64,000 bases of DNA from positions 13,831,001-13,895,000 of the forward strand of contig OX335653.1 of assembly GCA_946894095.1 (NCBI GenBank). Direction: 5' to 3'. Below the pieces are notes generated by a model that was given only the letters and a program-made list of their open reading frames with translations, had not been told where the DNA came from and searched no databases. This DNA comes from Incurvaria masculella. Lineage: Eukaryota; Arthropoda; Insecta; Lepidoptera; Incurvariidae. The translations under genes and the position numbers were made by a program. Positions 13,201-25,200 of this stretch are shown here, piece after piece. Each line of letters opens with the position of its first letter. Positions within the stretch are counted from its first letter, which is position 1.

Positions 13201-16200
13201 ATTGATACGCCACTCGATGAAATACGCGATTTATAGAACGAGCAGGTAACAAAAGATTTTTTATAATTTGAATGTAATCCTGTTACCCGGAAACTATTAC
13301 ACAGTTAGGGCCGAGTGCCCGAAAGGACACAAAATCAAAATCAACGTCAACGTACGATTAAATAGGTTAACTTTATGGACAGTACGGAAGGAACTCCATG
13401 CGGTTCACTAAAAGTGACGTGTTTGAACACTAAATTACTTAGCTTTCTCTTCGTGCAATCAAAGCTTATGTTGCCACGCTGTGACTTCTTACCGACGGAC
13501 GAACATGCAGAATTAATAATAAGGGTGGCTTAGTAACACGGAACCCTAAAAGTACGCGCCAAACTTGACATTGCCACAAAGTCCAACCGGCCGTCCACGC
13601 CGCGGCGGGCGCCGAAATAATAAATACGAACCGCGACAAATTCTCAGGCGCGAATTTCATCAGCTTTATTGGCGATAGGGGGGTGCTTGGAGTGAATTAT
13701 TTTTGGGGGTATTGTGTGCCAAGCGTGCGTGCACTCCGCCGTGGCCGTGTCGGGCGTGGCGCGACGTGGCGAGGCGTGCGCGTCGTGTTGTGTCGGCGTG
13801 GGAATCGCATTTTCATCTATCCTTGAACGTGTCTTCAACTTCGTAAAACAAAACATAATATGAACTAAAGCTACCTTAAATTAAATAATATCGAAAAGTC
13901 TAAAATCTAAAATTAATGTTAAGGCTCCAACTGACACCAGCGTTCAGCAAACAAACGATAAAGGCGATCTCCGGAAGAATTGAGTTGTATGCGTCTAAAA
14001 ATCGAGCCTAATCGAAATGCGACGAAGCGAAATTTATGTTTTTGACCTGTAAAGTCTTATTTCTAAAGTGAGTTATTCACTAGATAAATATGTGATATGG
14101 TACCCCAAGAAAGAAAATTGTCTAAATCATTTATATTTTCCAAGCGCTGCGCTGGCTTGAAAACCTAGTAAAAACTTGTAAATAAGTGTATTACAAACAT
14201 ATATTTTTTAAGAATATAAGCAACTTATTAAAAAAGTTTTACGGTCATACACTAGATAATAGTCTTAACTTTGATATTTAGATTTTTGTACTGGTGTTTA
14301 TGCCTAACCGACGCTGGGATAAAGTAAAAATAAACCCAAAATGTTGGAGGTTGGCGTCATATGGAGCCTTAAATCTAAAACTAAAGAGAAAATAGCAATA
14401 GCTCGTGTTGAGTGACGAGTTAGGGCAGCTCATGCCTCTAGTCGAGCAAGGGCACTACTACTTATTCTGTGGCAAGGGGCTAAAAGTGAATAAAAAGAAA
14501 AGGTATTAGTGCCAAGACAATTTAAAGATTCTTGACATTTATATTATCAAATATTTATTTATTTATTTTAGTTTAAATACATTGACTTTTTCTAGTGCGA
14601 AACGAAAATTGGCTTAATGAAATTAATTAGTTTTTAGTTTTATTCTGGATCTCCGTCAAGAAATATACGAAAGTTTAGGTATCTACGTTTGTATGGGATA
14701 AGGACCTATATATAACCTTGGGATAAGGATTTTTAACTAAACATCAGATTACAAATAAAGCATCCAGTAAGCAAGTTCCGGATTGGCAACCGAAACTCAT
14801 CCCATGTAGCGGCAGCGTTTAGTTGCACTGACGGTAGCGCGGGCCAGTCAGTTAGCTTAGGTGCGTATTCGGGCAACATTAAATGCTCGTTGCACTACAT
14901 GGCATCCTGTGCAGTTCTTACGTGTCGTTGGAAATCGAAAACATCATGAGTCAGCGAACTGACAGACCGGCGCTACCGTCAGTGTCGGTATTATTGCTAA
15001 AAGGTGTCTTCCGTTACCATCCGTCGTTATTTCGATCCAAATTCCATTAAACAAAACCTAAAGAAGAATTAATTTATTCTATGACGTTCACAATTCATGT
15101 TCCTCGGAACCCCCTCAAGCAACAAAAACTCCGCGGCCTCAACCTTCGGACAATTAAACAAAACGAATAAAAACTCAAGAGCCGCGTTCGCGTCATCAAA
15201 CATTCAGAGCGTTGCGCGAATAAACAAGAGAATGAAGCATTTTACTGGGTCGCAAGTTGCGTGTGACCGAGCTCTCTAAACATCGCCGCTCGCCGCGAAG
15301 AGGCTCGACCCCGAAGGGAAAAGTCGCGGCAAATGGCCGGTTAGCCTAATAAAAAGTATCACGGAGACGACTCATTAGATAAGCCGTCAAAATTAAGCAT
15401 TGCCGGCGGCACTGAAGAAACTTTTACGCGGTTACGGCCTCGCAACGCCGATCTATACGTCGCCGTTTGCAAGAAATTACCTCCTGTGTGCATTCAAACG
15501 AACGAATCGCTTGGGGATAAATATAGAATACGATAAATAATATCTTAGGCATCACGTCAAAAATAGAAAAAAAAAAAATTGTATTTTGAATAGTTAACAA
15601 GAATCCTTTGCCAAATCAAAGTGTGCTCTTTCACAGAATTAATGATATAAGAGTTTCCTTATTCACATGATTCATCGATAATTAAAACCTCAAACGAGCG
15701 AGAAAAAACCATTAAAAACAAATAAATATAATACAATTTAATAATTTCCGAAACAAAGCCAAAATATTTCCTAAGATATAACCGAATGGCCAGTTAAGAT
15801 TATCCAAAAAATATTTAGTAGATCTCGAGTTTCTAGGGAATAAATAATCTTGCCGATTAAGTTCGCAAACCCCTGGTTGTTGTCGCGGACGTCTTATATG
15901 AGGGCTTGGCGTACGCCATATACCACGCTTAATAGATTAAAAAGGTGATCGAGTTTTAAACAATAACTCGTGCCTGTTTCCTCAGTCAAATTAAGATATA
16001 TGTCGGACATGAACGGATATGAACGTGGTAAGAGAGGCGAAATATGCATTTCATCGTCTGCTTTGCCTTCGCCCTCCATGATTAATATTCGAAACCAATT
16101 CACAAGAAAGTATACAAATGATTCTCTTTAACCCCTTGGCTTCCGTTCGGTCGATATCGACTGAGTTCGGCCAAAGCCCTGGCTTCCGTTCGGTCGATAT

Positions 16201-19200
16201 CGACTGAGTCTATGCTCGCCGCGCGCAGCCGCGCTAGCATCGCGGGAATAATTTTTTAGTGGTTATTTTATTATTCGCATACATATGAGTGAGACAAAAG
16301 TAAAAAGCTGGATAAATTGCCTTTCCAACGATACCAAACGTCCACAGTTCCACCTCTCTGATCTATGGCAATATTTTTTTCTTTTTTGCTTTTCTGTGAC
16401 TGTGTTCGGCTAATAGTTGGCGCGATTTATTTCGAATAAAGTGATGAAATATAGTGCATATCCTTCGAAATGTCTCGGTAAGTGATGTTATTTCTTATCA
16501 TGCACAATGTAGGAAGCCATGAGAACTATAGCTTTGCTCCGAATTTTGATATTTATTGAACATTTTGTAGATTTAGTTCGGCGTGACCGGCGGTTCTTAG
16601 AGAGCAAAATGCCGACATCAATTATCGCGTTTAGCGGGACTTTCGCGACATTCTGCTCATCTCAAAACCTAAGTTTTCTCTTTTCCTTGATGATTCCATT
16701 CAGTTTTGGCCTCTCAAAACTCTAACAAGACCGTAATCTAGGTTGCAATTTTGATCAATATTTCCATATAAAAAAGGCGCGAAGGAGCTTGCGCCGCCTG
16801 GTGGTAGCAACGAGCAACGTTCTTATCAGGTGCGACTAGTGTATTCCAAGTTTCGATAATGTTATCGATAAACTTGCGATAACTATTTTTGTTTGTTGGA
16901 ATGCTGCGGATTATGTCCCCTGCTGGGTTGATCAGATGTTGGCGCAGGCGCAAGAGGATAAGGCCGAGCCTGGACTGGAGGAGAAGGTTGAGGACAGTGA
17001 GGTATGTATTGAATAAACTTTTTTTTTTCTTGGGTTGTTTGATCAATCAATTATTATTTTTTATTTAACTGGATATGGATAGCTAATACCACACCTAATT
17101 TCATGATATTATATTCAACACATCGCATTCCCGAAGGAAGGAGACCTACTGTATTACATGGGTTCCAATCCATAGATTATTGAAATCGAATATTTTATTT
17201 GACTGGGCATGGATGGCCACACCACACTAATGTTTGATACGACATGATATTAGCCTAACAACTACTACTATTAGCATTGGGAACTAAGTGCCATGCCAGG
17301 ACCTCCCTTTTATTGCGCAGTTACATTGAATTTGATAGAAAACCCGGTAAATTTTAATTACTGCTTTGGCCATCGTTCACCAAAACTATGTTACCAACCT
17401 GCAGATATACAGATGTGATTGTGTGTCACTGGTGAGTCACCGGTAACTGATTCACAGGCGAATGAGAATCTTTTGAGTAGACTAGCTAGACGAGATGAAC
17501 CCTACAACCTAGTACGAAAGGAAAGGGACCTACAGTTTTTAGGTGGATTCCAAACCACGAACGACGAATCCCATAGTCGGATCTTACGACATGAAAGGGA
17601 AGAAATATAGTGGGCCCCAATTGTAGTAGTTTTACGTATCGGAACCCACACAACATTATTTTGATGTTCTATGACATGTGTTTTTAGAATGTCATCGATT
17701 TGGCGGCGGGGATGGATCGAATAGCGCTTAAGGATTGCACAAGATGGCGAGGTATTGAAGGCATTGAAGAATCTGCACGACAAGTGATAAAAATTACTTA
17801 CTTATAAATCAAACAACTATTCATACTGCTCTTTTTTTATTTAATGCAAAAATGGCATCAAACGTTGTATTGATTTTCTAAAACATAAAAAAATGCAGTT
17901 TTTTTTAAAAAAAATAATGGTAATGTGCTAATTTTATTATTCAATTTGCAGTGGTGTGCGTAATTAAAATAGCTGCCTGCATACATAGATTTCTCCCATT
18001 AGCACAACTAAACAAACAAAGTAGGCTAGTAGATAATGACATTAAATTAATTTATTTATTAAATAATTAATGCCATTAAAAAATTAATGGCATTAAGTTC
18101 TACCTATTGTATTTTTTTTTATCGTGCAATAAATGTAATATTTTTATTATTTATTTAGTTTTATTGCTTAGCTGCCTCTTGAAGCATGAACAACAAATGA
18201 TTTAGTATGATAACATCAGACGTATTTCCCCATTAGCGTGACAACTTGTTTTAATATTTAGTTGCTTTTTGCAACATGCACGGCATTTGATGCAGTGTGA
18301 CTATTTGATATATTTATATAATACACACATGTTGCGTATTAGTACAACCACTTGTTTTATTGCTTAGCCACCTCTTGTAACATGCACGGCAAATCATCCA
18401 GTGTGAAAATTTCAGACATACATGCACGACAAAAGATGCAGTATTTGTTTTCGAAATAAAAAAAATATTTGATATCAATCACATGAAGATATCGATTAAA
18501 TGCGCGCTTAGTGTGGCGCCGCACTAGCCACGCGCAAAGCAACACACCACACATCTATACATATACTACTCACGCCGGCGAGACTTTCGCTTGGTTGTTT
18601 TAGTGTTTTTATCGTAATTTATCCTATAAATTATGATAAAATTTTAGTGAACATGAAAATTGTGTTCAATCTAAATATAAATTGTGATAAACCAAACCAT
18701 AAAGTGTTTACGTATAGGAGATGTGGTCATTTACATTTTTTGGTTATTTTTTCAAATTTCATGATAATTTTCTCAAAAATTTCAGTAAAAAAAAATATGA
18801 TCTTATAAAATAAACCCATATCAATGTAATATGAGGTTTTCATGTGCCTACCTTGAAACTTTTCATCAAAATAAAAATAAATGAAGTTCAAAACTGGGTC
18901 CAAAATCATGAAAATATTTATGAAATAAAATTATTTTTTTTCGACAATGCGTATGCCATCCAACCAAAGTAGGCATACTTTTGGATGGATAATTTTCTTG
19001 TTTATCATGATATGTAAAAATAATAACGAAATATACTTGGGAAAAAAAAATTTGTATGAAAAACTGGACCATAATCGTAATTTTATTTTACACTTGTTTT
19101 TATCCAATTTAGGACAGGATTTCGACATAAAATAAGTAAAGCATGGAAAGAGTGTTTATTTGACTATATTATTCACTGATAATTATTTGCACTTTCATAT

Positions 19201-22200
19201 AAAAAGTATTCACAGCGATTTTTTTTCTTGGACTCGGCTCCCGCGGCCGCGCGTCTTCCACACCTGCGGAATTTTAAGGTAGTTCCTGATAAAGTAGCCC
19301 AGAAGGCAAAGGGTTAAATGCAAAAAGTAATCGCAAATATCAATCAAAACAGTTATAATCAAAAAGTGATTCAGGCGTGATACTTCTCACTATTAGACGC
19401 GTGGACGAGGCGGCGTGGCCCGCGAGAGAGTAGCCTCCCGGAAAAAACTCTGCCGCGCGCCGGCGCCTTCCCACCGTCGCCTGATCCACAGATTGCCTGC
19501 TTCGTTCAAAGTCCGCTAGATGGCGGAGTAATATAGCCTAATCCAATAGGTGATCGCCTAACCTAGCCGATCACCTATTGATTATAATCGTTTTGTAAAC
19601 AGCCAACAGATGGCCCTGATATCAATGGCGCCGACATATTTTTTTTTAAATTTTGCACAATAAATAAACTAACTGAGAGCCAACTAATATCAATGATATA
19701 AAGCATTTCGATACAAATCTTTATCATAGATAAAAGATAAGTTATCAAAAAAATCAAAACGAACTGACGTAGTGCTCAGTTAATTTATTGACTGTGCAAA
19801 ATTGACTGCGGAACTAGATCACCATATTATAACATAAAAAAATCATGAAACCCAATCACATCTCAAGAAAAAAATAGATTACATTCGGCGCAGAAAGACG
19901 GCACGCGTTGGCTCGGTGGCTCGACGTAGGTTTGCTCAGTGATTCGTGCAGGACGCGTGATTGCTGCCATTTCCTTTGCTTCCACCCTCCACCATAGTGG
20001 AATAATACCTACCCCACCCCTAGCACTCACCCTGCACCCCCTGGCTCATGTTTCCGCCTCTTGAGCAGTCCAGTAGTATAGAGAAGGCTCAGTAGAAATA
20101 TTTCTAAAGTAACCTCACATTCCATGCTCATGAACTACTAGCAGCCCGTCCAACCGATTTCGGTGATTCTTTTTTTTATTGGAAAGGACGTGTACAAATT
20201 AGTAAGTGTACTTCAGATTCACTAAAAAATAACAAATAAAAAAAATAACAAAAATATAACCGACTTCAAAGATAAAGCACTAAAAAGTAAAAAATAATTT
20301 CCATTTTTATAGTTACGATTTTTGTTATTTTTTGAGTCGGTGTCAGCCAAGGTAGCCAAGGTTCTCTTGATTGGTGCAGCGCGTGCCCGGCTGACGCCGA
20401 CTCAAAAAATAACAAAAATCGTAACTACAAAAATGGAAATTATTTTTTACTTTTTAGTGCTTTTTCTTTAAAGTCGGTTATTTTTTTTGTTAATTTTTTT
20501 TAAACTCATGATATCTTTCGAATGAAATGTCCGAATCGAATAATTCAAAAAGTAATATAAAGGTATTGAAACAGTCTTAAATAAACATTTAATTATTTTG
20601 ATAAGGATTAATATCTAGGTACAAATAAAGAGCCTTTTCTAGCGGCGGTATTAAATTTTTTATTTTAAAATAAATGCACACTTATTGTGACATAACTATA
20701 ATAGTTAGATGTATGCTGTCACGACATTTTTTGTAGATAATAATGTGTTCTATAAAATTGTATTACATCATTTTGTTCTATCTTGAATAGTTTTCGCAGC
20801 GCACGCGATGTAAGGAACATTCTTGGTAATTTTTTTGCCCCTTGGGTTACGTTATCAGAGTTTTGGTAAGGATCCCTTTTTATCTTAAGGATCCTTAAGA
20901 TAAAACATAGCCTATGTCCCTCGGATAGACTGTAGCTTTCCAACGGTGAAATAATTTTTCAAATCCGTTCAGTAGTTTCAGAGCCTATTCGGTTCAAATA
21001 CACAAACAATCAAACCTTTCCTCTTTATACAATGGTATATATCAGCAACATCACAACACATCCCGAACAGACTTTAACTTAAACACACCTACATTGAACT
21101 GTTCATTTCTGCCGTAAAATTTCGACCTTTTGGCAAAGGAACTTAGGAATATTCTGTCTCTTTCCAGTGTAACGACATGTAAGTACGTGAATGTACATTA
21201 TCTGTCAATAAAGAAAAATTTTAATGAGTTAAAATTAAAGACATAACATACGCCTAAATACCAAAGTACATTTAGAAACTAACTAAACTAGAATTAGAAA
21301 CAAAACAATATAGACCGGCAATCAAAAACTCAACAAAGAATTCAGATACAGTCGACGATCGGCTACCCATTGAACGGATTGTTATGATACAATATAGAGG
21401 TGTATTCAATAATTAATATCCAATAATTTCGGGAAGTTTGTAGGGTAAATCTCACCCGGGTTGGTACCATGACATTAAATGAACGATGTTCGAAGCGGCA
21501 ATGAAAATTGTCCGTGTTTTCCATCCAATTCAATATAGCGGTTCCCATGTGGTGTGGTAAGGCTAATATCTGACGTTGAGTTTGGTATTAGTTATCCATG
21601 TCCAGTTACATAAAAATACTTTTAATTATTAAAAAAAAATAACAATAAATTACTGATTTAATTTTTCACAAACTTGTAACGGTGATGAAATAACGGAAAC
21701 GAGTGCCTTATAATCAGGGTAGAAAAAATGGCCGCCATTTTTAATTTTATAGTTACTGGATATATTTTTTTTAAATCAATAACTGAGTGTGGGATCGATG
21801 TCACTGATTGGAAGAAAACTGCACTGCTACAATTTTGCATTACCGCGTTGACCATATTTTTATTCAGTGCGATGGTGAGAATTCAGCTGACTGAAAATGG
21901 TCTCCGACATGTCTCACGTTACTCTTCGCTCGTGATATTTTCCCCGCGATGTTTCTTCGATTCAGAAGGATGATAATCGTTTTGTTTTTTTCGCTAGTTG
22001 TCGCGGGGATCAAAAACGTTCACCAAAGAAACTGTTTCTTTTCTTATATTTTGCATAAATATCTATGTTTGTCAGTATATTCGTTGTGATTTATAAGTGG
22101 AAGTTGGTAGCAAGGCGGATTTTTTTTGCATATCCTTTCGGGAATTTGATATCAGCTTACCAGGCCTTCATAAAGATACATGTGCTTATTTATAATTATC

Positions 22201-25200
22201 TGACATCGAAGAGGAGTCAGTCTTCTTCGCTGTAGCATCGATCACTTTGGTTGCTTTCATTTAACGCTTAAGAATATCACTACATAGTATAAAACAAAGT
22301 CGCTATCTCTGTCCCTATATCCCTATATCCCCATGTATGCTTACATCTTTAAAACTAAGCAACGGATTTTGATGCGGTTTTTTAAATAGATAGAGTGATT
22401 GAAGATGAAGGTTTATATGTATAATAACCTCCATTAAATAGTGGCGAAATACTGTTATTTTTGAGGTTTCCAATGTGATGTCGTAAAAAATTTTTTTTTT
22501 CCGCTTACATTGCAAATGCAGGCTGAACCCTACGAGATTTATCAAAATAATGTACTAAGTATTGTACACATTGAAAAGGTCTACAGAAAACTCTGCGATG
22601 GTATATTTCTATCTCTTATGGATATCCCACAATAACATTTTTTTTATCATTTACTTTTTACGACAAATTATGGCTAATTTTTGAAGCGATTTTAACCAAT
22701 ACAGCATTAATCCTTATCCAATCAAATACCTTAAATACATTGTTGATTTAATATAGATCTATATGGCCCTGTACAGCATATGATTTAAATAAATATTTTC
22801 GAAGATATTACAGATTTAAAAATTGCGGGACGTGGCGTTTGCGGCGGTACCGGCCGGCCGGAACGGCGGGAGAGTACCTATAAATAGTGCGTCGGAGGCC
22901 GCGGTTTTCCCTATAGCACTTTGAATTTAGCAACGATCTAATAATACTATCTAAGTTTTTTTTTTTATTATTTCAATGTAGGAACTCTACGTAAAACGGG
23001 ATTATTTGTACATCATTGTGTCAAAATAATATTTTTTTAAATGATATTATGCCCGGGCAAAGCCGGGACGGGCTGCTGCTAGTAACTAAATATACTTCAA
23101 TCCACACGCTCTTCGTATTTTAATTTTTACTAAAACTAAATAAATAAGTTTTTTTAAATAACATTCAAAGCGTCACGGCGCGCTTTTGATTCGCTTGAAA
23201 AAATCGTCATCGACATCGTCTTTTTCGATGAACATGCTAATTAATAAGGGCGGTTGCACCCTAGTACAAACATTTTCAATAATCCATGTTTGTGTTTATG
23301 TTTTGTGTGACCTGTACATGTGTTTTTTTATCAATGTTTGAGTGGTGTTCTTGTTGATGAACTTTAATAAAAATAAAAAAAAGTAACGGGCGTCATTTTC
23401 TCGAATGTTTAAGTATCCAATTGGCCGGTTTATTTAATAGATATTTTTAAGGACAAATTTTCTTTTTGGAATAACCTTGGTTTTACTTGTAAATCTAAGG
23501 ATTTATCAACATTCGTTGGTAAATGTACGAAACGAAATGATTTTTCGAGCTTTTACCAACAGAGTTTGGTTAATCCTAGGTTGGGGTAGGTTATGTTAGG
23601 TTAGATTTTACCGAGATAATGGTAGTAAAAGTCCGAAATTAACGATGATCTTAGAACCTTCGGACTTTAACCATCCAACCAAGAATTGGCAATCTTAGGT
23701 TTTACTGGTAAATCTTAAGAAAACCTGGTAAATATAATGGTTTATTTTAATATATATATCGGGCAATTGAAATTGGAATTACTAATCTTGAACAAAGGCT
23801 AATGTAGCAGAAAGAAAATAACAAACCTTCCTGGAAAATTAATGAAGTTCTTTGAAGCCATTTCAGATTAGGTTAATGGAATTTTAAGTTAATTTTATTA
23901 TAAAGAAACGGGAAAAAAGTGTCGATGTTTTAATGGAAGATAAATAGATGAATGTTTCAGCACGAGCTGTAAGGTAAATATTATGAATAACTTTTAAAAC
24001 GGAGCCTTAAAATTAAGGGAAATATTATTCTTTCGCCACATTATACAAAGGAAAAAGTAATTAAGTCAGCATACTTTATGAATGGCTCTTGATTATAAAT
24101 ATATTTGAGAATGTTTGGTTGCAGGTATCTACATAAAGTGCCATGCCAGGACCTTTCCTTTAGATGCGCACGGTTACTTGGAAACGCGGAATGGAAAGTA
24201 CGGACAAATTTTCATTGCCTTTGCGACCATCCTTCATCAGAGGATATTACGAGCTACAAATCACTTATCAAAATTTCGCGGTGCTGTTTGTTTCCGCAGG
24301 TATACATATTGAATAGAGCCTGCATTTGAGGGATCCACTAAATAATAGCGATACATAGGGATAATAGAAGTCCACGTTGCAATTCACATTTCAGAATACA
24401 TTAAAAAGAAACCAATGAATATCTCAATATAAATCCTGTTTATTTACTTCTTTTATAGTAAAAATTTAACATTTTTATAACGGCAAAATTTAGAATCAAG
24501 CTTAGTTTAATGACCATGTAACTAGTTCTGGCAGTGGCGGAAAAAAAAATGCGCTGGCTAGAAATGTCATAGTAACAGCGGAAATAAGCAGTTTTGTTGA
24601 TGTATGCCGTTAGCCATACCTTCCCCTTTGATCTATGGACATACGGATGGGTTTCGGTCGCCTCTCCCGTCTTTTTTTACTCGATGCAACGAGTCATTCT
24701 CGCTCACCACGGCTCCCGCAGTGCGAGCACCCAAAACGTTGCAACTATTACGAGTGGAGTACCTTCACTCGAACTTGCTACGGGTTGCAATTGGATCGAA
24801 GCCCCTAGTGACTGACTACATTGCTAATGCGAAATATCGGTCGACTGACCTTTTAAAATGTGGATGATAGCGCACAAAAATGTGTGAGATCCAGTTATTT
24901 TGGACACATACAGATACAACGGAACCCTATTCGCAAGCCTCCGCTGTCCGTTCGTCTGACAGCGGGCTGCATCTCATGAGCCGTAATATGTAGACAGCTG
25001 ATTTACACAGAGTGTGTATTCCTCTTGTAGGTATAATAATAAATAGTAATAAATAAACACATGCGGAAGCCCCCATACAATAAACATGATTTTTTTGAGT
25101 TAAATATTTTACAATGATACGGAACACCTCGTGTACGAGTTCGATTCGCACTTAGCCTGTTTTTTATCAAATTGCATACTCTCAAAATTGTCAGAGTTAA

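Larger units (their letters stand above)
16128..19317. mobile_element. Degenerate piggyBac-like element with TTAA target duplication
   Basis: The body 16132-19313 is flanked by TTAA on both sides (16128-16131, 19314-19317). Its ends are CCCCTTGGCTTCCG and, reverse complemented, CCCTTTGCCTTCTG: the CCC...GGG termini inside TTAA that mark the piggyBac superfamily. Just inside the left end a ~44-bp block containing TTCGGTCGATATCGACTGAG occurs twice in tandem. No intact transposase remains, but two exon-like pieces do: ATGTCTCG before a GTAAGT donor at 16470, and 16936-17001. SINE fragments and a tandem repeat have enlarged it. It lies inside the 31-kb intron. Confidence 0.75.

Noticed and set aside
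17690..17808. Frame NVIDLAAGMDRIALKDCTRW, considered as an RTE C-terminus
   Set aside because: Only a loose resemblance to the DR..W motif; too short and diverged to support.
21728..21973. 81-codon hydrophobic frame starting MAAIFNFIV
   Set aside because: Hydrophobicity follows from T-rich DNA; adjacent to a SINE fragment and without any gene structure.
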